A stretch of DNA of 64,000 nt, from positions 69,704-133,703 of the forward strand of contig CAYNJT010000001.1 of NCBI GenBank assembly GCA_964397625.1, written 5' to 3'. The translations under genes were made by a program, and so were the position numbers. Below, piece after piece: positions 44,255 through 52,192 of this stretch; positions within the stretch are counted from its first letter, which is position 1, and the number at the start of each line of letters is the position of its first letter. The notes beneath the pieces were generated by a model. It was not told the DNA's origin and did no database searches. It saw only the letters and a program-made list of their open reading frames with translations. The DNA is from Leptolinea sp964397625 (GTDB lineage Bacteria > Chloroflexota > Anaerolineae > Anaerolineales > Anaerolineaceae).

Positions 44255-44770
44255 GTGATCAGGATCAACCAATTGGAAAACGATAAACCTGACCCAGAGG
44301 TTACAGAATTACCCCAGCCTGTAAGAATTGATAAGGAATTCATGCCATTCCTTACCCGAATGTGTGCCGCCCATAATTGGGTGATTCGGGAAGTGGACAA
44401 CGAACATGCAGTGATAGAGTTCTCAGTAGATAAGACTCGAACTCAAACCCTGTTTATTTTTAGCTTTGATGATTACCTCGAATTTTCTGTGCCAAGTTTC
44501 GCCGCGTTTGATTCGCCGGAAAACATTCCTCACATTCTCTCAACATCTTTGCTTCAAATCAATGCCAAGACAAAAATTGGTTTCTGGTGTGTTGAGAAAA
44601 TTGGTGAGAAAAGCGTTTTCACCTTCATGCACAATGCCAGCCTGGCTCAATTGGACGAAACCTTGTTCGGCGAGATTGTGACCACGCTGATACAGCGTGT
44701 GGATGAATTTGAAAATCTACTGGTCCGCATGTCCAGTGAAAATAAACCCGGACACGAGATCACCCAATAA
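44255..44770 (+). CDS. Hypothetical protein, possibly YbjN-like
   Basis: A 171-residue soluble protein. After a polar N-terminus comes a compact alpha/beta domain (about 25-150: FMPFLTRMCAAHNW..., FIFSFDDYLEFSVPSFAAF, then SLLQINAKTKIGFWCVE and SVFTFMHNASLAQLD), a pattern similar to YbjN/type III chaperone-like folds. The GTG start at 44255 is 15 bases after TAGAAT (44234-44239). Other starts are not excluded. It converges on the minus-strand gene at 44783. Function unknown. Confidence 0.6.
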   Translation: MIRINQLENDKPDPEVTELPQPVRIDKEFMPFLTRMCAAHNWVIREVDNEHAVIEFSVDKTRTQTLFIFSFDDYLEFSVPSFAAFDSPENIPHILSTSLLQINAKTKIGFWCVEKIGEKSVFTFMHNASLAQLDETLFGEIVTTLIQRVDEFENLLVRMSSENKPGHEITQ

Positions 44771-44782
44771 AGCTGCAGATGG

Positions 44783-45676
44783 TTAGTGGATCTCTGTACG
44801 TCGATCCCATTCCTTGACCGCCGCGCGGATCAGTTCTTTGGCAGCTTGATCGGTAACCGCATCAATCCCAACGAAGTGTTCCTGGCCAACCCAAACGATC
44901 ACACCTTCTCTTTGTTCTTCCACCAGTCTTATTCGCCGGCCGGGGTTATCTGACTGCTGAATGAGCTCCTGAAGGACCTCATCAATCTGCTCAACCATGG
45001 ATGTGGCTTTCTTCTTTAGTGGCTCTGAAGGTGTACGCGCGGCCGCGGTTGATACGGCAACCGGTACGGGCGGAGGAGGTGGCGGTGTGCTTTGCATTGC
45101 TGCAACCGGAACTGCGACGGGTGGGGGCGGCGGAGATGCGCTCTGGATTTCTGCGACCGGCGCCACGCCAGGTGGAGGAGGCGCCACTGGTTCGTTCGGT
45201 ACCGCGGGAGTTGCCGATGCGGCGGGGATGGGATTTGTTTGAACAGGTTCGCTGGCTTTTCTTACAACCGGCGCGGGTTCAATTTCAGACGTTGCCGGTG
45301 TGACCTTCTCATCCTCCGGCATTATCTCATGCGCAGAAATATCAAGCCATCCGGCAAGTTCTTTGATCAGGTCAATGAAGCGTTTCTTTTGGGCAGGATT
45401 CAACGGGAACGAAGTTGCCAGCAAATGACCGCTGGTTTCCACGAACAGTTTGTTGGTTTCTTTTGAACGCCAAAGGCGTACAAGTTCTGTGAATTTTTCC
45501 GGGTCAGCCAGGGGTGGTGGAGTGGAGGACGCTGGAAGAGGAGATTGGTTTGCTTCTTCCTGTTTTTTATCTTTCTTTTTTCTATTTGTTAACCCGATGA
45601 AACCGCCGGTTGCAAAACCGATGATCATGCAGACCATGGCGATTATCAATGCAGTGTTGATTGTTATTGTATTCAT
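44783..45676 (-). CDS. Single-span membrane protein with Pro/Ala-rich linker, unknown
   Basis: About 297 residues from the ATG at 45676: an N-terminal membrane helix (about 6-28), a Lys-rich cytoplasmic turn (NRKKKDKKQ), a helical region (about 55-120), a long low-complexity linker (about 130-215) with tandem PPPPPVAVPVAA-like runs, and a short alpha/beta C-terminal domain (about 230-297, EGVIVWVGQEHFVGIDAVTD, then WDRRTEIH). The start is set by GAGGTGG five bases upstream and a four-base overlap with the mutM stop codon. The family is not recognised; co-translation with mutM is likely. Confidence 0.65.
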   Translation of the reverse strand: MNTITINTALIIAMVCMIIGFATGGFIGLTNRKKKDKKQEEANQSPLPASSTPPPLADPEKFTELVRLWRSKETNKLFVETSGHLLATSFPLNPAQKKRFIDLIKELAGWLDISAHEIMPEDEKVTPATSEIEPAPVVRKASEPVQTNPIPAASATPAVPNEPVAPPPPGVAPVAEIQSASPPPPPVAVPVAAMQSTPPPPPPVPVAVSTAAARTPSEPLKKKATSMVEQIDEVLQELIQQSDNPGRRIRLVEEQREGVIVWVGQEHFVGIDAVTDQAAKELIRAAVKEWDRRTEIH

Positions 45677-46506
45677 GATCCCACCTCTTCCGGCTGGCAT
45701 TTGGGACAAAAATGGGTGCCACGTTGACCAACCACAATCCGCTCGATCCGGGTTCCACAAACCGAACAAGGTTCCCCTGTTCTCTGGTAAACCCTGAAGT
45801 TGTTCTGAAAATCTCCACCTCTATAAACCCAATCGATACTGGCACCATTGCGGTCGATCCCGTCTTTCAAAATGACCCGAATGGATAGCAACAATCTGAA
45901 TGCTTCTTCCTCTGTCAGACTATTGGCCAACCGCAGGGGATGGATACCGGCCCGGTGCAAGCTCTCGTCGGTATAGATATTACCCAACCCGGCTAGGAAT
46001 GATTGGTCTAATAACAAAGATTTTATTTGTTTTTTCTTTTTTTGCAACCCGGAAAAGAATCGCTCATCCGTTAGCTGTTCATCAAATGGTTCAAATCCCA
46101 AACTGGAAAACACAGATTCAGTAGATTTAAGCAGCCATACGCGTCCGAACTTGCGGGTGTCATTGAAAGCGAGCCTGGATCCGTCCTTAAAATTGAGCAG
46201 AAGGCGGTCATGATACTGAGGATTGGATAACGGCGGCAGATCTACGCGTAAATCACCGCTCATGCGTAAATGTATTAACAGAGCACGTTTATCAAGATGA
46301 ATGACCACAAACTTACCGCGGCGGGAAACATCCTGAATTTGGCGGCTTAAAATATCTTGCAGAAATAAATCTGGCGAAGGAATAGCCAGAGTCCGTCTCC
46401 AAAGTAGTTCAGCTGAATCAATACGGCGGCCAAGGATGGATTCTCCACCCCGGCCGCCGTGTTTTAAAGCCCGAACAATCGTTTCTACTTCCGGAAGCTC
46501 GGGCAT
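45673..46506 (-). CDS. mutM: Formamidopyrimidine-DNA glycosylase
   Basis: A 277-residue Fpg/MutM. The catalytic N-terminus MPELPEVET (Pro2 nucleophile, Glu3) is intact, KFVVIHLDKRALLIHLRMSGDL carries the conserved Lys region, GLGNIYTDESLHRAGIHPL is the H2TH region, and the C-terminus ends in a zinc finger (CSVCGTRIERIVVGQRGTHF then CPKC). It removes 8-oxoguanine and ring-opened purines. It lies eight bases downstream of prs and overlaps the following membrane-protein gene by four bases. Confidence 0.95.
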   Translation of the reverse strand: MPELPEVETIVRALKHGGRGGESILGRRIDSAELLWRRTLAIPSPDLFLQDILSRQIQDVSRRGKFVVIHLDKRALLIHLRMSGDLRVDLPPLSNPQYHDRLLLNFKDGSRLAFNDTRKFGRVWLLKSTESVFSSLGFEPFDEQLTDERFFSGLQKKKKQIKSLLLDQSFLAGLGNIYTDESLHRAGIHPLRLANSLTEEEAFRLLLSIRVILKDGIDRNGASIDWVYRGGDFQNNFRVYQRTGEPCSVCGTRIERIVVGQRGTHFCPKCQPEEVGS

Positions 46507-46514
46507 AGAGTATC

Positions 46515-47510
46515 TTACTCGTTGAACAACGCGCCGACGGAACGGCCTTCGTTGGCCCGCAGGATCACTTCACCGAGTAATCGGGATACTGAAAGGATCT
46601 TCAGGCGTTCACCAAAGCGGTTGGCTTTCTCAGCCGGGATAGGAATGGTATCTGTGGTGATGAATTCGGCAACCGGAAGCGCGGAAAGCACCTGCGCGGC
46701 AGGATCGGAAAGGACGGGATGCACGAAGACCATGTAAACATTCTTCGCGCCGCAGCTTTTGACCAGGTTAACCGCCTGCACCATCGAACCACCGGTATTG
46801 ATCTCATCATCCACAATGATGGCGTCGCGGCCCTGCACGTCGCCAATAAAGGTAAGCGCTTCGGCTTTGGAATCATTGGAAACCCGGCGTTTTTCAATAA
46901 AAGCCAACGGGGTATCCAGCTTTTGGGCAAAGTTTCGCGCCTTTTTGGCAAATCCCAGATCGGCAGTGACAACAACGGGTGAATTCATCACGGGGAGTTT
47001 TTTCTTCAGGTAATCGGTGAGGATGTAGAACGCGGTCATCACATCACCGGGGATGGAAAAGAAGCCCTGTATCTGTCCAGCGTGCAGATCCATCGTGATG
47101 TAGCGGTCAGCACCGGCCACCTCGATCATATCGCAAACCAGACGCGCGGTGATGGGCACACGCGGCTGATCCTTTTTGTCTGAGCGGGCATAGCACAGGT
47201 ATGGAATGACAGCCGTGATACGCGCGGCGGAATCGAGGCGCAGGGTTTGAAGCATAATCAACAATTCCATCAGGTTCCGATGTACAGGGGAAGAAGTGGT
47301 TTGAATGACATAGCAGTCCTGTCCGCGAACGCTGGAATGCAGTTGAACAAACAAGTTGTCGTTCGGGAACATGATCACATCACGCTCGCAGAGCGGCATA
47401 CGCAGGTAACCGGCAATATTGGAAGCCAGTTCCGGGCAGCCGGTGCCGGCATAAAGTTTTACGTCCCCATATTGGATCCGGTCATGCCGGATGTGTGGTG
47501 CATTGGACAT
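46515..47510 (-). CDS. prs: Ribose-phosphate pyrophosphokinase
   Basis: A 331-residue PRPP synthetase: LYAGTGCPELASNIAGYL at the N-terminus, the catalytic loop stretch YARSDKKDQPRVPITARLV, the metal-binding DLHAGQIQGFF, and the PRPP loop IIVDDEINTGGSMVQA. It makes PRPP from ribose-5-phosphate and ATP, feeding purine, pyrimidine, histidine and NAD pathways and the Xpt enzyme encoded in this window. AGGAGG precedes the ATG. It heads a run with mutM and the membrane-protein gene. Confidence 0.95.
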   Translation of the reverse strand: MSNAPHIRHDRIQYGDVKLYAGTGCPELASNIAGYLRMPLCERDVIMFPNDNLFVQLHSSVRGQDCYVIQTTSSPVHRNLMELLIMLQTLRLDSAARITAVIPYLCYARSDKKDQPRVPITARLVCDMIEVAGADRYITMDLHAGQIQGFFSIPGDVMTAFYILTDYLKKKLPVMNSPVVVTADLGFAKKARNFAQKLDTPLAFIEKRRVSNDSKAEALTFIGDVQGRDAIIVDDEINTGGSMVQAVNLVKSCGAKNVYMVFVHPVLSDPAAQVLSALPVAEFITTDTIPIPAEKANRFGERLKILSVSRLLGEVILRANEGRSVGALFNE

Positions 47511-47530
47511 TTCTTCCTCCTGATATTACG

Positions 47531-48073
47531 TCAAACCTCGGCATCCTGCCATTCATCGCGAAGGACGCTCATAATAAAGGTATCGTGATATTGACCATTT
47601 TTGTAGATATCCTGCCGCAGGCGTCCTTCTTCCACGAATCCTGCCGCAAGATACGCTTTCTTTCCGCGTTCATTGGTATCAAATACAGTCAGACTGACTC
47701 TGTTCAGATTCAAGTCATTGAACGCGTACCGAAGCATCAAACGCACGGTATCGCGCCCATAGCCATGATTCCAATACATCTTTTCCCCAATAGACAACCC
47801 GAGTTCCGCGCTGCGATTATTCCAATCCAAAAGATGAAAGTTGGTTGACCCGATTGGTATCCAGGCTCCATCTTCAAGAATTTCGATCACATACGCGTGT
47901 TCCTCTTTTGGACGCTTCATCATGCCATCAAACCAATTCTGCTCATCCACACTGGAAAGCGGGGTGTAGACAAGCAGATTCTCGATCACTTCCGGATCGT
48001 TCATCCAGCGAACCAGATTTGACAGGTCTGCCGGTTCCATGGCGCGCAATCGAATTCTTTTGCCTGATAGCAT
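47531..48073 (-). CDS. GNAT-family N-acetyltransferase (RimJ/RimL type)
   Basis: A 180-residue GNAT protein from the ATG at 48073 (MLSGKRIRLRAMEPADL); AAGGA about nine bases upstream supports this start over a TTG eight codons earlier. RAMEPADLSNLVRWMNDPEV is typical of the RimJ/L group, and GYGRDTVRLMLRYAFNDLN carries the acetyl-CoA loop. It may acetylate a protein N-terminus, a polyamine or a small amine; no specific target is evident. It follows aspS after 27 bases. Confidence 0.85.
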   Translation of the reverse strand: MLSGKRIRLRAMEPADLSNLVRWMNDPEVIENLLVYTPLSSVDEQNWFDGMMKRPKEEHAYVIEILEDGAWIPIGSTNFHLLDWNNRSAELGLSIGEKMYWNHGYGRDTVRLMLRYAFNDLNLNRVSLTVFDTNERGKKAYLAAGFVEEGRLRQDIYKNGQYHDTFIMSVLRDEWQDAEV

Positions 48074-48100
48074 GCGGATCGTTCCTTGAAAATTCAAGAT

Positions 48101-49420
48101 TTACGGGTCGAGCCTTGTGGGGCCGCGGAATACAAACACAGCTTCGCGGACGTTTTCCAGATGGAGCATGACCATCAGCAGGCGTGACAGTCCAAGGCCA
48201 AATCCGCCGTGCGAGGGGCAGCCGTATTTGAAGTAGTCCAGGTAGGTATGGATCAGGTCAAGGTTGAGGCCTTTTTCAATGGCCTGTTTTTCCAGTACAT
48301 CACGGCGATGCTCACGCTGGGCTCCGGTGGTGATTTCCAGGCCGCTGGCGATCAGGTCATAACTCTTGGTCAGTTTTGGATTATCCGCGTGGCGCATGTG
48401 ATAGAACGGGCGTACTTCAATCGGCCAATCTTTGAGGAATAGAAAATCGTGATTGTATTTTTCCTTGATATACGCGCCCAATTCGCGCTCGCCGCCGGGA
48501 TCAATATCACCCTTTGTTTCCGCTGGAACGGTGTAGTTGCGTTCTTTTAATATCTTCTGGGCCTCGGCCATGGTCAGGCGTGGGAAAGGCAGGGTTGGTA
48601 CGGTCAGTTCAAAGCCAAAACGCTCTTTGATCTCTTCACCGTGTATGTCTTTCACTTTTTGATAGGTGTAATTGAGCAGTCGTTCCTGAAAAGCCATCAC
48701 ATCTTCGTGACTTTCAATCCAGGAAATTTCGGTGTCAACGCTGGTGAATTCGGTCATATGGCGTGAGGTGAAAGATGGGTCGGCGCGGAAAGCCGGACCG
48801 ATCTCGAAAACCTTTTCAAAACCGGCTGCCATGGCCATCTGCTTGTAGAACTGGGGAGACTGCGCGAGGTAGGCTTTGCGTTCAAAGTAATCCAGGGTAA
48901 AGAGTTCGGCGCCACCTTCACTGGGTGTGCCCACCATCTTTGGGGAGTGGATTTCGATGAAACCATTCTGTATCCAGTACTCACGCATAGCCATTTCAGC
49001 CGTGGTCTGAATCTTGAAGATCAACAGGTTGTCCGGGCGGCGTAGATCCATATAGCGCCAGTCAAGCCGATAATCGAGAGCGGGCAGGGTATCTCCAAAA
49101 GGTTCAAAAGCCAGCGGGGAAACCGCGGAGTTGTTAACCTCGATGGATTCGAGCTGCATTTCAATGCCGCCCAGTTTGACGATGGGATTATCAATCACTT
49201 TACCGGTGATGGTCAAGGCTGATTCCACACCGCAGGATGAGATCAACGCGGCCTGATCGGGACTGGCAGCTTTTTCAACCACAATTTGAACAGCGCCGGT
49301 GCGATCGCGCAATACAAGAAATTGCATTTTCTTCTGGTCGCGCAGTACCTGCATCCAGCCCTGTACAGTGACAGACTGTCCAATTTTGCTGCGTAGATCG
49401 CCGATAAGGGTTCGTTCCAT
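48101..49420 (-). CDS. aspS: Aspartyl-tRNA synthetase, archaeal/eukaryal type
   Basis: A 439-residue class II synthetase. The N-terminal OB fold (about 1-105, SVTVQGWMQVLRDQKKMQFL) is followed by motif 2 (FRADPSFTSRHMTEFTSVDTE), RPFYHMRHADNPKLTKSYDL and motif 3 (GGFGLGLSRLLMV). It lacks the roughly 100-residue GAD insertion of the usual bacterial AspRS, and its length matches the archaeal type. Such enzymes are often non-discriminating and feed Asn-tRNA formation through GatCAB; that depends on anticodon-domain residues not judged here. GGAGG is present nine bases before the ATG. Confidence 0.92.
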   Translation of the reverse strand: MERTLIGDLRSKIGQSVTVQGWMQVLRDQKKMQFLVLRDRTGAVQIVVEKAASPDQAALISSCGVESALTITGKVIDNPIVKLGGIEMQLESIEVNNSAVSPLAFEPFGDTLPALDYRLDWRYMDLRRPDNLLIFKIQTTAEMAMREYWIQNGFIEIHSPKMVGTPSEGGAELFTLDYFERKAYLAQSPQFYKQMAMAAGFEKVFEIGPAFRADPSFTSRHMTEFTSVDTEISWIESHEDVMAFQERLLNYTYQKVKDIHGEEIKERFGFELTVPTLPFPRLTMAEAQKILKERNYTVPAETKGDIDPGGERELGAYIKEKYNHDFLFLKDWPIEVRPFYHMRHADNPKLTKSYDLIASGLEITTGAQREHRRDVLEKQAIEKGLNLDLIHTYLDYFKYGCPSHGGFGLGLSRLLMVMLHLENVREAVFVFRGPTRLDP

Positions 49421-49450
49421 GAGAAAAGTCCTCCAGATAAGTTCTTCGAA

Positions 49451-50497
49451 TTATTTTAAATGAATTGCCGGTGTTTTGTTGGCATAATCTGAAACAATCA
49501 ATTCCTCTGCCAGGTTGAAGGGCGAGATGGAATGGGTGAACAAACGGTCAAGCGCGCGGTCATACTCCTCTGGATTCATACGCCCAAGCCAGGTTTCGAA
49601 GAGTACATCGCGGATCAGTGTTTCAAGATCGCGGCGCAGGCGGTTGTTATGTTTCTCCTGCCATTGACCGCTTGATTGCAGGAAATCATAGTGGTCTCGC
49701 AACGCTTTGATCAATTGCGGGATTCCCTCACCCGTGGTTGCCACCGTGCGGACCAAAGGAACCGACCAGCCGGCTTCATGTTCCTGTCCTCTATCGACCG
49801 GCGAAATTGTTCCGGTGGAATGATGGAATGACTCGTTTGACGGCATGGAAGAATTCATTTCCAACATGCCTCGTAGAACACGTTCAGTGGTTTCCACACC
49901 TGGCCGGTCGGCTTTATTAATGGCGATGATGCTGCCGATCTCCAGGATACCGGCTTTGATAGCCTGAATGTCGTCGCCCATGCCCGGGGTTTCAACCAGC
50001 ACAACTGTATGCGCCAGCCGGGCGATCTCCATTTCAGATTGACCGACGCCCACAGTTTCCACCAGGATCACATCAAACCCGGCAGCGTCCATTGCCGTGA
50101 CCATGTCGCCGGTGGCGCGAGACAGTCCACCCAGCATGCCGCGTGTGGCAGCGGAACGGATGAAAACACCATCGTCACCGCTCAGGTCGCGCATACGCAC
50201 CCGGTCGCCCAAGACGGCGCCGCCGGTGAATGGACTGGTAGGGTCTACCGCAAGAACCGCCACGCGTACTGATTTTGATCCGTCATCCGGGTGACGGTAG
50301 GCGCGTGCCAGTTGGTTGACCAGTGTGGACTTGCCGCAGCCTGTTGGGCCGGTCACGCCGATGATATGCGCCTTGCCGGAATATTGAAACAACGCGTCAA
50401 GCACCTGCCTGCTTTCAGGGGTATTATTTTCGATTTGTGATAGGGTATGAGCCAGCGCCAGCCGGTCACCTTGTAGAAGGGCATCAACCTGATCCAT
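49451..50497 (-). CDS. meaB: Methylmalonyl-CoA mutase-associated GTPase MeaB
   Basis: A 348-residue G3E-family GTPase: Walker A GPTGCGKS (50-57), VDPTSPFTGGAVLGDRVRM, the switch stretch VETVGVGQSEMEIA and NKADRPG. MeaB guards loading and protection of the adenosylcobalamin cofactor on methylmalonyl-CoA mutase. The B12-binding subunit gene lies 18 bases upstream on the same strand; the large catalytic subunit is not in the window. Confidence 0.94.
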   Translation of the reverse strand: MDQVDALLQGDRLALAHTLSQIENNTPESRQVLDALFQYSGKAHIIGVTGPTGCGKSTLVNQLARAYRHPDDGSKSVRVAVLAVDPTSPFTGGAVLGDRVRMRDLSGDDGVFIRSAATRGMLGGLSRATGDMVTAMDAAGFDVILVETVGVGQSEMEIARLAHTVVLVETPGMGDDIQAIKAGILEIGSIIAINKADRPGVETTERVLRGMLEMNSSMPSNESFHHSTGTISPVDRGQEHEAGWSVPLVRTVATTGEGIPQLIKALRDHYDFLQSSGQWQEKHNNRLRRDLETLIRDVLFETWLGRMNPEEYDRALDRLFTHSISPFNLAEELIVSDYANKTPAIHLK

Positions 50498-50515
50498 ATG
50501 GCGCTCTGGTTGACC

Positions 50516-50923
50516 TTACCCTTCCGTGGCGCCGGTAAGAGCGAGGCGCACGGAAGAAATAATTTCTGCAGTCGTGGCTCCCGGACCGAAAATACCAGCA
50601 ACCCCCATTTCTTTAAGAACGGCTGTATCTTCTTCGGGAATGATTCCCCCCAGAAAAACCGGTCTATCGCCCAGCCGGTTGAGTTTCAAAAGTTCAAGAA
50701 CGCGCGGAACCAGAGTCATGTGGGCACCCGAAAGAATGGAAAGACCGATGGCATCCACATCTTCCTGCATGGCGGCTTCCACAATCATCTCCGGGGTTTG
50801 GCGCAGGCCGGTGTAGATCACTTCCATGCCGGCATCGCGAAGCGCGCGGGCGACGATTTTCGCCCCGCGATCATGACCATCCAGACCGGGTTTTGCGACC
50901 AGTATACGAATTTTCTTTTGCAT
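50516..50923 (-). CDS. Methylmalonyl-CoA mutase, cobalamin-binding small subunit
   Basis: A 135-residue stand-alone B12-binding domain: KPGLDGHDRGAKIVARALRD holds the DxHxxG motif with the cobalt-ligating His, then SILSGAHM and GGIIPEEDTAVLKEMGV. It matches the mcmA2-type small subunit of a split mutase. On the minus strand TATAAT and GGAGT lie upstream of the ATG. Paired with meaB, it points to adenosylcobalamin-dependent propionate or methylmalonyl-CoA metabolism. Confidence 0.92.
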   Translation of the reverse strand: MQKKIRILVAKPGLDGHDRGAKIVARALRDAGMEVIYTGLRQTPEMIVEAAMQEDVDAIGLSILSGAHMTLVPRVLELLKLNRLGDRPVFLGGIIPEEDTAVLKEMGVAGIFGPGATTAEIISSVRLALTGATEG

Positions 50924-51016
50924 GCCGACTCCGCATTCAGATTATACTCCGATGAGAGCTTTTCTACCCGTTTTCTGGTATACAATCCTGTAATCTGTTG
51001 CAGGCTTCTACAAGGT

Positions 51017-51044
51017 GCCGGTTATGGTTGCCGGTCTGTTTTTG
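51017..51044 (+). promoter_or_regulatory. Leader segment resembling the start of a cobalamin riboswitch
   Basis: GGTGCCGGTTATGGTTGCCGG with a small hairpin (GCCGG with CCGGT, one G-U pair) recalls the 5' start of cobalamin riboswitches. The later conserved parts, including the AGGGAA and B12-box regions, are not found in the 50 bases that remain before the chelatase ATG. It is at most a remnant, possibly chance. Confidence 0.15.
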
Positions 51045-51091
51045 TGGTGGTAAACTTCCTCAACCAGTAGAAAAAATAAAGGATTATTTTT

Positions 51092-52192
51092 ATGCCAACT
51101 ATTTTCCCATTTACCGCTATCGTCGGGCAGGAACGTATGCGCCGGGCGTTGGTCTTAAATGCGGTTGATCCGCGTATCGGGGGTGTATTGATCCGCGGCG
51201 AACGCGGCACGGCCAAATCCACCGCGGCACGCGCTTTGGCGGCTTTGCTGCCCAATGTCAAGGTGGTGGCAGACTGCCGCTTTGGCTGCGACCCTGACGC
51301 ACCGGCCAGCCTTTGCACGGAATGCCGCGAGCGCATTGCTCGCGGAGAATCCCTGCCGGTGAAGACCCGCCCGACACCTTTCGTCAACCTGCCGGTTTCA
51401 GCGACGGAAGACCGTGTTGTGGGTACATTGGATATCGAGAAGGCCATTCAAAAGGGTGAACGCTCCTTTGAACCCGGCGTGCTGGCGGCTGCCAACCGCG
51501 GCATGCTGTACATCGACGAAGTCAACCTGCTGGATGACCATGTGGTGGATGTGCTGCTTGACTCCGCCGCCATGGGTATGAACATTGTGGAACGCGAGGG
51601 AATTTCCTTCTCGCACCCGGCGCGCTTCATCCTGGTGGGCACGATGAACCCCGAAGAAGGCGACCTGCGCCCGCAATTGCTGGATCGCTTCGCTCTCTCT
51701 GTGGATATTCACGGCATCCGAGATTCACGCGAACGGGTGACGATTATGGAACGCAACCTGGAGTATGAAGCATCTCCGGAGGACTTTCGAAAAAAATGGG
51801 AGCCAAAAGAGGAAGAGATATCCAAACAGATCGGGGAAGGCCGCAAGCTGGTCGACCGCGTGGGCTACACCAAACGCGACCTGATCTCAATTGCGTCTCT
51901 CACCGCTTCGCTCAATGTTGATGGACATCGCTCCGACCTGGTGATCCTGAAAGCGGCGCGCGCGCAGGCGGCTATTGAAGGCCGCACCGCCGTCACCGAC
52001 CGAGATATTGCCATGGCGGCCGAACTTGCACTGCCTCACCGCTTGAAACGCGGACCTTTCATGCAGTCAGAGATGACCATGGAAGACTTGCAGGAGCGCA
52101 TCGAATCGCTGCAGGGCGCTTCCAACAAGGGACAATCTGATAAAGAACCGGAACCGGACGAAAACGCTTCCGATGATGTAAAAAAAAAGTAA
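51092..52192 (+). CDS. chlI: Chelatase AAA+ subunit (ChlI/BchI-type); zero-frame product
   Basis: A 366-residue AAA+ ATPase: Walker A GERGTAKS (36-43), the ChlI/BchI Cys cluster (CRFGCDPDAPASLCTECRER), Walker B with MLYIDEVNLLDDHVVDVLL, and a sensor stretch (VGTMNPEEGDLRPQLLDRF). Such subunits drive metal insertion into tetrapyrroles. The last codons are GTA-AAA-AAA-AAG-TAA: an A9 run and an A_AAA_AAG slippery heptamer directly before the stop. The D-type VWA segment continues in the -1 frame, so this product is probably the short form of one chlID gene. AAAGGA lies eight bases before the ATG. Confidence 0.92.
   Translation: MPTIFPFTAIVGQERMRRALVLNAVDPRIGGVLIRGERGTAKSTAARALAALLPNVKVVADCRFGCDPDAPASLCTECRERIARGESLPVKTRPTPFVNLPVSATEDRVVGTLDIEKAIQKGERSFEPGVLAAANRGMLYIDEVNLLDDHVVDVLLDSAAMGMNIVEREGISFSHPARFILVGTMNPEEGDLRPQLLDRFALSVDIHGIRDSRERVTIMERNLEYEASPEDFRKKWEPKEEEISKQIGEGRKLVDRVGYTKRDLISIASLTASLNVDGHRSDLVILKAARAQAAIEGRTAVTDRDIAMAAELALPHRLKRGPFMQSEMTMEDLQERIESLQGASNKGQSDKEPEPDENASDDVKKK
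52180..52192 (+). other. Frameshift/slippage site: A9 run with A_AAA_AAG before UAA
   Basis: Nine A (52180-52188), then G and a UAA-type stop. In the zero frame the heptamer A-AAA-AAG (52183-52189) lets both tRNA-Lys re-pair after a -1 step, after which GTA at 52189 opens the D-type frame. Nine A are also enough for transcriptional slippage. A weak stem (CCTGA 52224-52228 with TCAGG 52242-52246) and a 7-bp stem near 52268-52293 lie downstream, farther than usual for a stimulator. Confidence 0.75.

Noticed and set aside
44997..45303. Plus-strand frames rich in Gly and Ala opposite the proline-rich linker
   Set aside because: They are the reverse complement of the low-complexity Pro/Ala linker of the minus-strand membrane protein; no ribosome site or domain supports them.
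45677..45769. N-terminal extension of the proline-rich membrane protein into mutM
   Set aside because: The extra residues are an out-of-frame reading of mutM; the ribosome site and the membrane helix support ATG 45676.
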